This document shows positions 27,120 through 35,763 of a stretch of 64,000 bases of DNA, piece by piece. Under the pieces are notes generated by a model. It made no database searches and was not told the DNA's origin. It worked only from the letters and a program-made list of their open reading frames with translations. Both the position numbers and the translations under genes were made by a program. Every line of letters begins with the position of its first letter. The stretch's first letter is position 1. The stretch spans positions 1,302,001 to 1,366,000 of the forward strand of contig NZ_LNRF01000001.1 in NCBI RefSeq assembly GCF_001557875.1, read 5' to 3'. This DNA comes from Vibrio splendidus. GTDB taxonomy: Bacteria > Pseudomonadota > Gammaproteobacteria > Enterobacterales > Vibrionaceae.

Positions 27120-27158
27120 TCCTAATAGACTCTATTCGCTTAACACAACCTGTGCTTT

Positions 27159-27587
27159 TCAACTGGCAGTTGCACCTAGGGAGTTTCTTTTCAACAAAGA
27201 GCAAGAGTAGTTCCTTATACTTACTACGCTATATATTTCACTCATTTTTAAACTAGGTACTTCTGATCTTACATCCACCTCTTCTAACCAGAACACATCA
27301 AACAACAAGTGAAGGTCCTTTGCCAACAAAGCCTCTATCGACTCCGTACCGTTTGTTTGCCAGATAAGCATCTTTGACACATCCACAAGAATGTTTCTGT
27401 TTTTTATTGGCGGATTGCTTAAATTGTCGAGATAGTCATCAATATCTTCAACGATGATGATAGAACATCTTCCCTCCCCCATATCAAGAACATCGTAGGG
27501 GCGGTCGTTTAAATATATCGTAGATTGATATTTATCCTGTTTTGACACTGAGCTTAACTGCATTTTCTTTTCCATGACTAAAAACAT
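27159..27587 (-). CDS. Hypothetical protein
   Basis: 142-aa protein of unknown function. No signal peptide or membrane span. The middle has a run of acidic residues (IIIVEDIDDYLDNL, ~44-57) and the C-terminal part reads IYSVVSIRNYSCSLLKRNSLG. A second in-frame ATG four codons in (27575) is an alternative start; neither has a strong ribosome site. It stands divergently from the DUF2860 gene, sharing its upstream region and the palindrome at 27622, so it might belong to the same regulon. I do not recognise a family. Confidence 0.5.
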   Translation of the reverse strand: MFLVMEKKMQLSSVSKQDKYQSTIYLNDRPYDVLDMGEGRCSIIIVEDIDDYLDNLSNPPIKNRNILVDVSKMLIWQTNGTESIEALLAKDLHLLFDVFWLEEVDVRSEVPSLKMSEIYSVVSIRNYSCSLLKRNSLGATAS

Positions 27588-27621
27588 AAACCCACTTTAA
27601 ACACCATCTCATGTTCAATAC

Positions 27622-27640
27622 ATGAATAAGAGATATTCAT
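27622..27640. promoter_or_regulatory. 19-bp palindrome ATGAATAAGAGATATTCAT (site A)
   Basis: Perfect 7-bp arms ATGAATA/TATTCAT around AGAGA, 133 bp upstream of the DUF2860 gene. The same 19 bp, inverted, recurs exactly at 34596-34614, with one change at 34259-34277 and with one arm degraded at 34554-34572. Recurrence in separate intergenic regions is the main reason to regard it as an operator, plausibly of the LysR protein encoded between them. Confidence 0.75.
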
Positions 27641-27772
27641 ATTCTTCTCTCGAACCTTTCAAAAATGCATATCTGTTATCCATATTAATTATTTTTTATC
27701 AATTTAATATCCACCTCGTAAACGGATGTTGCACCAATAAAAGGAAAAACAAACTTTTGAGAGAAACAAAAA

Positions 27773-28726
27773 ATGAACACTAAGAGTATATTGTCAGTCG
27801 CTATTTTATCGTCATTAACAACAAGCGCTTTCGCATTTGATTCTTCACGAATTAGCGGTGAACTTATCCTCGCCACAGGTTATGTATCAACGAATTCAAA
27901 CTTGAGTACTGAAAGCGACGCAGTATTAAAAAATAGAAATAATAAGGGTTCGCACAACGACGATGTAATTGTTATGCCGCTAGGTAGTATCGGTTATCAA
28001 CTTGGTGAGCATCATAATCAAAAAGTATACTTGGGCACATCCCGAGATGACTTAGCCGTCGGTGATTTAGCGTTCGAAATCGGCTATCAGTACAATATGC
28101 AAAACGGTACTCAATTAGATATTGCTTACCTTCCAACCGTTGTTTCTGGCGAAGTATGGAAAGATCCATACTTAGAAGGTCGTCGTAGCAAGACAGACGT
28201 TGAGGGAAACGCATACAGATTCCAAGCAAATAACATTGTCGGTTCTGGTTTTTCACTAGATATGGCTTTTGCGACAACCGAAGTAGACAACGAACAGATC
28301 CTAGCCACAGAGCTTGCACGTGATAGTGACATGTACTTACTAAAAGGTGGGTATATTGCTCACTTCACACCAAACATGGGCTTAAGTACGAGCTTGGGTT
28401 ACTTACATAATGATGCTGACGGTAAAGCAGAAACCTTCGACCAGTATGAGATAGAAATGACGTACTTTGTCACTCATGGAGCCCACAAAGTCGCACTAAC
28501 GAGCAGCTACGCGTATCGAGATTTCGATGGTCAAAACTCTATTTACGGAAAAACTCGCTCCGACCACAAACACAAGTTCTTTGCAGCCTACGAGTACGCG
28601 AATATCGCTAGTTTAGAAAATTGGAATTTAGTCTCTTTTGCTGGCGTTAATTACAACGATTCGAATATTAATTTCTATAAGAGTGAAGATTACCTAGCAT
28701 CTGTAGGTGTGAGTTACAAATTCTAA
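27773..28726 (+). CDS. DUF2860-type outer-membrane protein
   Basis: 317-aa exported protein with a signal peptide (MNTKSILSVAILSSLTTSAFA) and beta-barrel character ending in VGVSYKF, with the C-terminal Phe of outer-membrane barrels. RISGELILATGYVSTNSNLSTESDA near the N-terminus and VYLGTSRDDLAVGDLAFEIGYQY resemble the DUF2860 proteins common in vibrios. It may form a channel or surface barrel, substrate unknown. The upstream palindrome shared with the RND operon suggests the two are controlled together. Confidence 0.8.
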   Translation: MNTKSILSVAILSSLTTSAFAFDSSRISGELILATGYVSTNSNLSTESDAVLKNRNNKGSHNDDVIVMPLGSIGYQLGEHHNQKVYLGTSRDDLAVGDLAFEIGYQYNMQNGTQLDIAYLPTVVSGEVWKDPYLEGRRSKTDVEGNAYRFQANNIVGSGFSLDMAFATTEVDNEQILATELARDSDMYLLKGGYIAHFTPNMGLSTSLGYLHNDADGKAETFDQYEIEMTYFVTHGAHKVALTSSYAYRDFDGQNSIYGKTRSDHKHKFFAAYEYANIASLENWNLVSFAGVNYNDSNINFYKSEDYLASVGVSYKF

Positions 28727-28784
28727 CGCCTTCTTTGCTTAGCCGACAATCAGCTCTAATAAAGTAAATGTGTAACACAATCTC

Positions 28785-28833
28785 AAAAGCCTCTATCGTA
28801 GTAACCAAGGCGTTACCAACATAGAGGCTTTTT
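28785..28833 (+). terminator. Terminator of the DUF2860 gene
   Basis: Stem AAAAGCCTCTAT (28785-28796) with ATAGAGGCTTTTT (28821-28833), enclosing a smaller GTAAC/GTTAC hairpin. It lies between convergent genes and could work for both. Confidence 0.8.
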
Positions 28834-28880
28834 AGTTTTCGCGTTCTATTTTATTTTCTTCGTTCTTAAATACCTTTTTT

Positions 28881-29828
28881 TTAATACGATTGATTATCTG
28901 GCTGAACGATTGAATTAAAGAACGACTGAACCGCTTGATGAAGATGCTGATTAAGCGGATAACCACGTTTTGACTGTAAATAACCACCAGACACGCTAAT
29001 CGTTCTTAAATGGTCAGGCATTGTTGGTGGTGGATAACAGGCCAATTGCTCATTATGCATCAAGATATAGCTACTGTTGAAGCTAATAGCATCCGAGTTA
29101 ACTAGCTTATCAACAATAATGGGAATGCTTTGGCTCTTCAAACAGATCTTTGGCTTCACACCTTTCGCTATAAACAAATCATCATATAAATCATACTTTT
29201 CCCCCGGTTCAACAGAGGATGAAGCATACTTCACAATTTGAAGGTCTTTTATATCATCCCAATTAGATGTCTGAGACAAAACTGGATGATCTTTTCTCGC
29301 GACCAAATTAATTTCGATATTAGATAGATGATGCGTATAAATATCTTGTGGTAGAGGTAGCAGCGTATAGTGCAGCATGTAATCAATTCGTCGGTCTAAC
29401 ATATTTTGCAAAGAGTGCTGTTGCCAGTTGATTAACTTGAAGCAGGCATTTGGTAGCGCTTGATTCAACGATTGATACAGCCCCTTCCCGAATACATCTA
29501 ACAAAGTGACATCGCAAGCAATGACAATTTCCCCAGAATATTCCACGGGATCAAATTCTTGGTACGCTTCCAGCACCTGAGTGAACGGCTTGAGCATATT
29601 GTCTGATGCTTCTGCCAGCTTTTCAGCTAGTTCAGACGGCTCGACACCGTGTGCTTTGCGAATAAAGAGTTGATCACCAAAGGTTTCTCGAAGCTTTGCT
29701 AACCCTCGGCTAACACTGGTTTGAGAGATACCCAATCTTTTTGCCGTTACAGAGGTATTTTGAGTCTCTACAACCACCTTTAGCAAACGTAACAAGTTTA
29801 GGTCGAGATTATCAAGGTTGTTTCCCAT
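28881..29828 (-). CDS. LysR-family regulator, probable controller of porin and RND pump
   Basis: 315-aa LysR protein. The N-terminal winged helix is LDLNLLRLLKVVVETQNTSVTAKRLGISQTSVSRGLAKLRETFG (~8-50). A periplasmic-binding-type effector domain follows (VIACDVTLLDVFGKGL at ~105 onward). It is encoded between the DUF2860 gene and the RND operon, both of which carry the same 19-bp palindrome, so it is the obvious candidate to bind it. No copy of the palindrome is seen in front of its own start at 29828. Confidence 0.87.
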   Translation of the reverse strand: MGNNLDNLDLNLLRLLKVVVETQNTSVTAKRLGISQTSVSRGLAKLRETFGDQLFIRKAHGVEPSELAEKLAEASDNMLKPFTQVLEAYQEFDPVEYSGEIVIACDVTLLDVFGKGLYQSLNQALPNACFKLINWQQHSLQNMLDRRIDYMLHYTLLPLPQDIYTHHLSNIEINLVARKDHPVLSQTSNWDDIKDLQIVKYASSSVEPGEKYDLYDDLFIAKGVKPKICLKSQSIPIIVDKLVNSDAISFNSSYILMHNEQLACYPPPTMPDHLRTISVSGGYLQSKRGYPLNQHLHQAVQSFFNSIVQPDNQSY

Positions 29829-29944
29829 AGTTCAAATCGTTCCCTTGTTTACTAAGTTATTGTTTACAACATAACATAAAGACTAGAACACTCAGAGACT
29901 TATTGAACATGGATATTGTAAATATGAGTATCACAACAATACTT

Positions 29945-29972
29945 AAAAAGCCCAACAATGTCGGGCTTTTTT
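29945..29972 (-). terminator. Terminator of the RND operon
   Basis: AAAAAGCCC/GGGCTTTTTT stem just beyond the stop of the RND pump gene (reading the minus strand), in the gap to the LysR gene. Confidence 0.8.
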
Positions 29973-30012
29973 AGTATTTCCATATCCGATGTTCAGTCGC
30001 ATTTAATTATGC

Positions 30013-33000
30013 TTACGCTTTTGCCTTCACTCTAAAAAACAGCGCGTAATTCAAAGGTATTACCACCAGTGTTAGCACTGTTGCAAACAGCAGTCCGAAC
30101 ATAATGGTTACCGCCATACTTTTGAAGAATGGATCGATCAGTAGTGGTGCTACACCTAAGATGGTAGTGGCTGCACCCAGTATTACTGGTCTTGCCCTAC
30201 TCATTGCGGCATCAATGATAGCGTTATACGCCTCTTTACCATTTCGAATTTCATTCTCTGCTTGGTCTACAAGTACGATTGCATTTTTCACCATCATACC
30301 AACTAGGCTTAAAAACCCTAGTGTTGCCATAAACTCGAACGGTGTTTGGAACAACACTAAACCGACTGCAACACCCAATACCGCTAGAGGAACCGTGCAC
30401 CAAATAACTAATGCTTGGCGAATACCATTGAACATGAAGACCACAGCCAAGACCATCGCAGCAAAGCCATAAGGCGCTGATGCCATTAAGCCCTCATTTG
30501 CTTCTTTCGCATCTTTGTATTCTCCGTGCCATTCCAACTGGTAACCCAATGGTAAAGGCATCGCTTCAATTTTATCTTTTACCGCTTCTAGTGCCTCTGC
30601 AGCTAATACACCAGACTGAGGATCAGCTTGAGCTTTGATAGTAGGCACACGGTCGACACGGCGTAACATCGAGTCTTGCCAAGTTAAATCAACGCGCTCA
30701 ACAAATTGCTCTAGTTGTAAATATTGACCTGCTGTTGGAGTGAACACTTGAGTGTTCTCGATAGTTCGGTCGTGTGTGCGTTCATGTTCTGGCGACCTCA
30801 CAACGATCGGAATCAAGTCGTTACCTTCACGGAATACGCCAACACGCTTGCCGACCAATGACTGCTCCAAAGCTTGATTGAGCTCCTGCGTCGTTAGACC
30901 AAATTGCTGCGCTTTATCAGACGAGTAAACCGGTGTAACCACAGGAACCTGCTGTCTCCAGTTATCTTGTATAGCAATTAGTTCAGGTGTTTCCGCCATC
31001 AAGCGCTTCGCCTGCTCTGCAAGCTCCCTAAGAACAGCACTGTCCGGGCCACTGAATGCTGCTTCAATTTTCTTACCGCCACCAGGACCAAGCACGAATT
31101 TCCATACGTTAATCGATGCTTCATCGTAAGTCTCATTCAACTCAACTTGCAGCTTAGCGATCAGTGGTGCAATGACATCAAAGTTATCAACATCAACCAG
31201 CATTTGACCGTAGCTGGCATTTTGAGCTTCAGGCGAATATGTCAACATGAAACGTAAGCCACCCGAACCAATGAAACTCGTGATATTAGTTACACCATCA
31301 TTTGATCGTACATCACGCTCAATATCGAGTAATACGTTTTCTGTTGTGCGTATATCGGTACCTTGTGGTAGAAATACATCAATAACGAACTGCTCTCTTT
31401 GAGACTCAGGCATAAAGCCTGGAGGAACGTGACCAAACATCTTCACACCTAGGATAAATAGTAGAACGACTACACCTAAGCTTTTCTTTTGGTTGTTAAG
31501 AACCCATTCCAACGTTCCTTTGTACCAAAGGCTAACTTTGCTAGGGCCTTTAATTGCCTTTGTTTTATCAACTTTCAAAAAGTCGTGGCATAGCAATGGT
31601 GTTACGGTAATAGCCAGCACCCAGCTTAACAACATCGAGTACAGGATTACCCAGAATAGCGACCCTGCGTATTCACCCATGTTAGACGGTGAGAGACCAA
31701 TAGCACTAAAAGCACAGATACCAACAACCGTACCTCCCAATAGAGGCCACTTAGTTTCGTTTACAATGTCATTAACCACGGTTTGTCTGTCAGCTTCAGG
31801 GTTCTTCTGTAAGCGCGTTAGCACGCCGTCTGTAACCAAAATCGCATTATCGACTAACATTCCCAACGCAATGATCAACGCGCCTAACGAAATACGTTGC
31901 ATTGCGATGTCATCAATCAACATGACGATTAATGTACCTGCCACCGTCAGTACCAATACAAAGCCGATTACGATGCTAGTTCTCAAACCCATGAATAGCA
32001 AAAGTACTACAAAAACAATGACTACCGCTGCGATTAGATTGTTAATGAAATCCGCTACTGAGTCTCGCACTGAGTCAGACTGGATTGAAATTTCATGCAG
32101 CTCTATACCGTGGGGACGTTGGCTTTCTAGCTCGGCGATACGGGCTTTTACCGCATCTCCCATTTCCACAACATTACCGCCTGCGACATTTGAAATACCA
32201 AGCCCAACCGCACGTTCACCATTAAAGCGCATCAGCTGTGATACAGGCTCTTGATAACCGCGAGTAACGTTAGCGATATCGCTCAATCGCATGACGGTAT
32301 TGTTATCACCTAGGCTGATTTGCACGCTTTTTAGCTGCTCATAAGAGCTAATATTTGCTTTAGGGATAACAGAAATGCGCATGCCGTCGGCGTTCATCGC
32401 GCCTGCAACCGTCACTACATTTTGCTTTTCTAATACATCGTATATTTGCTGAGCTGACACTCCGAATTGAGCTAAGCGATCATTTGAGATCTCAACAAAG
32501 ATGGTTTCTTGCTTTTCGGCGTAAGTGGTCGTTTTAGAGACACCAGGAACAAGTACCAATTCCCTTCTTAACTCATCAACATAATCCTGTAATTGCTTAT
32601 CGGAGAACCCTTCACCCGTGACTGCATAAAATTGAGCATAAACATCGGCAAAGTCGTCATTAACAATCGATGAAACCGCACCCGGAGGCAGTGATCGCTG
32701 AGCATCATTGACCTTCCTTCTCAGCTTGTCCCACACCTGTTGTAACTCTGCTTCATTACGGGAAAACTCACGCTTAATTTCAACGGTAACCTCAGACATT
32801 CCCTGCTTAGATACAGAAGTAATTTCATCCACTTCTTGAAGCGATTGCGCAGCTCCTTCGATAATATCAGTAACTTCGTCTGCAACCTCTTGAGCCGTTG
32901 CACCAGGGTAAGGTGTCACGATAACCGATTGACGAATGACAAATTCAGGATCTTCAAAACGTCCTAGCTTTAGATAGCTGATGTAACCACCAATAAGCAT

Positions 33001-33060
33001 GAGTGCAATCATCACCCATACACTGGTTCGCTTCGCAATTGTTTGTTGAGCGATATTCAT
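30013..33060 (-). CDS. RND-family efflux transporter (HAE1/AcrB-like)
   Basis: 1015-aa inner-membrane pump. I start it at the ATG at 33060, 1 bp after the upstream gene's TAA and with GAGG upstream, rather than at the in-frame TTG at 33075. It has the RND layout: one N-terminal span, a large periplasmic loop, a block of spans with the proton-relay region ALGMLVDNAILVTDG (~395-410), a second loop, and a final block with FLSLVGMMVKNAIVLVDQAENEI. It would form a tripartite pump with the adaptor encoded upstream and a TolC-like channel encoded elsewhere. Substrate not readable. Confidence 0.92.
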   Translation of the reverse strand: MNIAQQTIAKRTSVWVMIALMLIGGYISYLKLGRFEDPEFVIRQSVIVTPYPGATAQEVADEVTDIIEGAAQSLQEVDEITSVSKQGMSEVTVEIKREFSRNEAELQQVWDKLRRKVNDAQRSLPPGAVSSIVNDDFADVYAQFYAVTGEGFSDKQLQDYVDELRRELVLVPGVSKTTTYAEKQETIFVEISNDRLAQFGVSAQQIYDVLEKQNVVTVAGAMNADGMRISVIPKANISSYEQLKSVQISLGDNNTVMRLSDIANVTRGYQEPVSQLMRFNGERAVGLGISNVAGGNVVEMGDAVKARIAELESQRPHGIELHEISIQSDSVRDSVADFINNLIAAVVIVFVVLLLFMGLRTSIVIGFVLVLTVAGTLIVMLIDDIAMQRISLGALIIALGMLVDNAILVTDGVLTRLQKNPEADRQTVVNDIVNETKWPLLGGTVVGICAFSAIGLSPSNMGEYAGSLFWVILYSMLLSWVLAITVTPLLCHDFLKVDKTKAIKGPSKVSLWYKGTLEWVLNNQKKSLGVVVLLFILGVKMFGHVPPGFMPESQREQFVIDVFLPQGTDIRTTENVLLDIERDVRSNDGVTNITSFIGSGGLRFMLTYSPEAQNASYGQMLVDVDNFDVIAPLIAKLQVELNETYDEASINVWKFVLGPGGGKKIEAAFSGPDSAVLRELAEQAKRLMAETPELIAIQDNWRQQVPVVTPVYSSDKAQQFGLTTQELNQALEQSLVGKRVGVFREGNDLIPIVVRSPEHERTHDRTIENTQVFTPTAGQYLQLEQFVERVDLTWQDSMLRRVDRVPTIKAQADPQSGVLAAEALEAVKDKIEAMPLPLGYQLEWHGEYKDAKEANEGLMASAPYGFAAMVLAVVFMFNGIRQALVIWCTVPLAVLGVAVGLVLFQTPFEFMATLGFLSLVGMMVKNAIVLVDQAENEIRNGKEAYNAIIDAAMSRARPVILGAATTILGVAPLLIDPFFKSMAVTIMFGLLFATVLTLVVIPLNYALFFRVKAKA

Positions 33061-33061
33061 C

Positions 33062-34147
33062 TTAATGAGCCTCAATCACTTTAGGTTGTACAACTAATCC
33101 CTCATGTAATTTTTGTGTGCCAGAGACAACGACTTGCTCTCCTAGAGCTAGGTTTGACTCAATAGCAACTCGTTCACCATTTAGGCTGCCAGTTACCACA
33201 TTTCTTTTTTTCAGTGTATTGTTTTCGTCTACGACCCAAACATATTGGTTACCCGTATTATCAGGATTAACTGCAGCCAAAGGAACCTGAATTTGCTTCG
33301 ATTTAGTTGGCTCTGAATGCGAATGAACATTTACGTTCATACCAGGCAACAGGCGACTATCGTCAGACGTATCAATCGATAATGTAACTGCATAAGTACC
33401 CGTTACAGGGTCCGGCTCGGTCTCGTATTTTTTCAACGTCAGTTCAAAAGTTTGATTAGGAATTAAAGGTGAACGAGCGAACGTCGTTGCCGCGTCGTTG
33501 TTACGCGTCATCACACTCTCTGGTACTTGAACTACCGCTTCTAAATCGGTTAAATCATGAATCGATACCACCACTTCATTACTTTGTACCAACACATGGT
33601 TATCTACTAATGTCCGGCTTATCACTCCTGAAAATGGCGCTCTCAGATTAGTATCATCAAGACGTATTTGTGCCTCTTCATATTGGTTTTCAGCAAGCTT
33701 GAAACGAAGCGTTAGCTCTTCAAACTTACTTTTTGATATGGACTGGCGCTTCTCGTACAAGGTTTTTGCGCGTTGGTATTCAGAGCGCGCATTCGCAAGT
33801 TCATTTTGAGCTGATGTCAGTGCAATTTTTGCGTCAACAGAATCTAATTTCGCTATCAATTGCCCTTGTTGTACTTCATCACCTTCTTTCACCAGCATTT
33901 CAACAATGCGCCCACTGGATCGAAAGGATAGATCTGCTCGACTCGCAGATTGGATAACACCATTAAATGACAAGTCTTCAACTCTTACAGCAGAAGCTTT
34001 TTCAACAAATACGGGACGAACGACAGGCTCTGCAACTACTTCATTAGATTCTTGCTTACAGCCGGTTAATAACACTGACAATGACATAGCAATGACTATA
34101 GCTGTCGGGTTAAATGCCTTTGTTTTTATTGTGTTTGTCTTGTTCAC
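33062..34147 (-). CDS. RND efflux periplasmic adaptor lipoprotein (HlyD/AcrA family)
   Basis: 361-aa membrane-fusion protein. I choose the GTG at 34147, which has GGAG 6 bp upstream, giving a lipoprotein signal with lipobox LLTGC (Cys ~30); the longer ORF from 34195 adds 16 residues before it. The adaptor signature is visible: SFRSSGRIVEMLVKEGDEVQQGQLIAKLDSVD (lipoyl half), a coiled-coil hairpin (ALTSAQNELANARSEYQRAKTLYEKRQSISKSKFEEL), then NLRAPFSGVISRTLVDNHVLVQ. It joins the RND pump to an outer-membrane channel. Operon with the pump, separated by 1 bp. Confidence 0.9.
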   Translation of the reverse strand: MNKTNTIKTKAFNPTAIVIAMSLSVLLTGCKQESNEVVAEPVVRPVFVEKASAVRVEDLSFNGVIQSASRADLSFRSSGRIVEMLVKEGDEVQQGQLIAKLDSVDAKIALTSAQNELANARSEYQRAKTLYEKRQSISKSKFEELTLRFKLAENQYEEAQIRLDDTNLRAPFSGVISRTLVDNHVLVQSNEVVVSIHDLTDLEAVVQVPESVMTRNNDAATTFARSPLIPNQTFELTLKKYETEPDPVTGTYAVTLSIDTSDDSRLLPGMNVNVHSHSEPTKSKQIQVPLAAVNPDNTGNQYVWVVDENNTLKKRNVVTGSLNGERVAIESNLALGEQVVVSGTQKLHEGLVVQPKVIEAH

Positions 34148-34250
34148 AGTTTTCTCCAAACGGATAATTTGATTATTAACGTGTAACGCTGTCACGTTGG
34201 TCGTCCCTTGTTGTTTTCCTATATGCTGCTTAGTTTATCGCTAACCAAAT

Positions 34251-34490
34251 TTAACTCGATGAATAAGAGTTATTCATTTCTGCGTCGAATGGTTTGGTTG
34301 GGATACGTATGTAAGGCTGGTGGCTAGACAGAGACTCTTCAGTTGAATCACCTGTATCAATATGCGTTGGCTGGTCTTCTTCTGTGAGTTGCAGATAAGT
34401 AGGATATAAGTGATCATCAAGGTAATCACTGCTTCCACTGCAATAGTTTATGGATATGAGCGTAGATAGAAGTTGCTGTAAATAATGCAT
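34251..34490 (-). CDS. 78-aa hypothetical protein upstream of the RND operon
   Basis: Small ORF starting at the ATG at 34490 (MHYLQQLLSTLISINYCSG), with a good AAGGGA ribosome site; a longer in-frame start at 34526 lacks one. The N-terminal ~15 residues are hydrophobic and the rest is acidic and Ser/Thr/Pro-rich, ending NNSYSSS. It lies on the same strand as the pump operon with a 103-bp gap, and the last codons overlap palindrome D. It could be a regulatory leader peptide or the first gene of the operon. No family is recognised. Confidence 0.5.
   Translation of the reverse strand: MHYLQQLLSTLISINYCSGSSDYLDDHLYPTYLQLTEEDQPTHIDTGDSTEESLSSHQPYIRIPTKPFDAEMNNSYSSS
34259..34277. promoter_or_regulatory. 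Palindrome site D, upstream of the RND adaptor gene
   Basis: ATGAATAAGAGTTATTCAT: identical to site A except for one central base, with both 7-bp arms intact. It lies 112 bp before the adaptor GTG. Confidence 0.65.
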
Positions 34491-34553
34491 GGCTATTCCC
34501 TTTTTAAGGTTTAATTTATTGCACACATTATTCCAGAATTACTCATATCAGCT

Positions 34554-34572
34554 ATGGTTTAGAGATATTCAT
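34554..34572. promoter_or_regulatory. Degenerate palindrome site C
   Basis: ATGGTTTAGAGATATTCAT keeps the centre and right arm of the 19-bp palindrome but has three changes in the left arm. It is 23 bp from the exact site B; paired strong and weak sites are usual for LysR-type activators. Confidence 0.5.
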
Positions 34573-34595
34573 ATATGGCATCACTAACAGCAAAA

Positions 34596-34614
34596 ATGAA
34601 TATCTCTTATTCAT
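34596..34614. promoter_or_regulatory. Palindrome site B in the divergent promoter
   Basis: ATGAATATCTCTTATTCAT is the exact reverse complement of site A. It sits between the leftward 78-aa gene/RND operon and the rightward 26-aa peptide gene, 56 bp before the latter's ATG. Confidence 0.75.
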
Positions 34615-34670
34615 GTCTTTCCTACTAAATATCAATAAAATAGGGCTAAACCAATAAGAAGGAGTGACAG

Positions 34671-34751
34671 ATGAAAAATTACCTACCTATCGTCTTTATC
34701 TTATCTAGTTACTTAGCTTTCTTTTCCATAATTACCGTTAGACTGGCTTGA
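34671..34751 (+). CDS. 26-aa single-span membrane peptide
   Basis: Short ORF starting MKNYLPIVFILSSYLAFFS and ending IITVRLA, with an excellent AAGGAG ribosome site 6 bp before the ATG. Nearly the whole peptide is one hydrophobic helix with a Lys at the cytoplasmic end and an Arg near the other end. It is transcribed away from the RND operon across palindromes B and C, so it may share its regulation. Small membrane peptides such as AcrZ associate with RND pumps in E. coli; a comparable role here is speculation. Too short for routine gene finding. Confidence 0.6.
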   Translation: MKNYLPIVFILSSYLAFFSIITVRLA

Positions 34752-34823
34752 AGCCTATCAAACACCTAGACATCTAATTTGATCAGACTGACAAGAAACA
34801 TATCAGAATGCGGGATCAAAAAA

Positions 34824-34843
34824 GGCGAACCAATTGGTCCGCC
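34824..34843 (-). terminator. Terminator of the LysE gene (GGCGAACC family)
   Basis: GGCGAACC-AATT-GGTCCGCC hairpin; on the minus strand it is followed by a run of T and lies about 50 bp after the LysE stop. Confidence 0.75.
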
Positions 34844-34892
34844 TTCATGTTTCAAGAGTCGTACTTAGAAAAACGAGCTCAACAACCCATAT

Positions 34893-35519
34893 CTATCGAT
34901 TGATCGCCAAATATGAGCCAGCCGCAATCATTATTCCACCAGCACTTTGGTTTAACCTTTTGTGTGCGCGTGGCGTTTTAAGCAAACTTGCCATTCTGCC
35001 CGCGCCCATTGCAATAATCATTAAGCCCGACATCAAAGCAACTGCCGCTAAAACAGAAACCAAGACGATGTCTTGTGAACGCAAAACCGTCAGATCAATG
35101 AAAGTCGGCAAGAACGAAATATAAAACAGAATCACTTTAGGGTTTGATGCTGAGATCAGAAAGCCTTGCGCGAAGCTAGCAAGTTCTGATTTCTGACTTT
35201 GTTTTGCCGCCAGCTCCGCTGAACCTTGCACTTCAGGCAGGCTCTTAAACATCTTGTAGCCCAAGTAAATTAAATAAGCTGCACCAACGTAGCGAATCAC
35301 CTCAAACGCAATCGACCAGTTCTCGGCAATCGTCGCTAGACCGAAACAGGCAAGCGCAAGGTAAATAAGATCACTGCATATCATACCTAACGAAAGCGTG
35401 ACGCACTTTCGCCATCCTTGAACCATAGCACGAGCTAAAATGGCAAAGACGCCAGGCCCCGGAGTAATGCCAAATATAAACATGGCAATAAAGAATGTAA
35501 TCGCACTTTCTAATGACAT
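34893..35519 (-). CDS. LysE/RhtB-family amino-acid exporter
   Basis: 208-aa membrane protein with about six hydrophobic segments. The family start is clear: FFIAMFIFGITPGPGVFAILARAMVQGWRKCVTLSLGMICSDLIYL (~10-55), including the GPG motif, followed by YVGAAYLIYLGYKMF and SNPKVILFYISFLPTFI. LysE/RhtB proteins export amino acids such as homoserine, threonine or lysine; the substrate here is undetermined. Single gene with its own terminator. Confidence 0.88.
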   Translation of the reverse strand: MSLESAITFFIAMFIFGITPGPGVFAILARAMVQGWRKCVTLSLGMICSDLIYLALACFGLATIAENWSIAFEVIRYVGAAYLIYLGYKMFKSLPEVQGSAELAAKQSQKSELASFAQGFLISASNPKVILFYISFLPTFIDLTVLRSQDIVLVSVLAAVALMSGLMIIAMGAGRMASLLKTPRAHKRLNQSAGGIMIAAGSYLAINR

Positions 35520-35707
35520 TGGACTGTCCTTTTCTATAACCCAACATAATTGATCATGAACGTATCATGGAGCTTCGATTCTGGTAAAGAACGTTTTTGA
35601 ATAAATACGATTTACACAACTCATGTCTTGAATATGTGTCGCTCGTAATTTACACACCAGGCTTAATTAAACCTAAACCTAAGTACTTTTCATTAGGGCA
35701 TAAAAAA

Positions 35708-35727
35708 GGCGAACCTAGTGGCTCGCC
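35708..35727 (-). terminator. Terminator of the carbonic anhydrase-like gene (GGCGAACC family)
   Basis: GGCGAACC-TAGT-GGCTCGCC, flanked on the left by six A, i.e. a T-run on the minus strand just after the gene's stop. Confidence 0.75.
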
Positions 35728-35763
35728 TCTGCAAAATATTGAGTACAAATCAAGGTAACAAGA

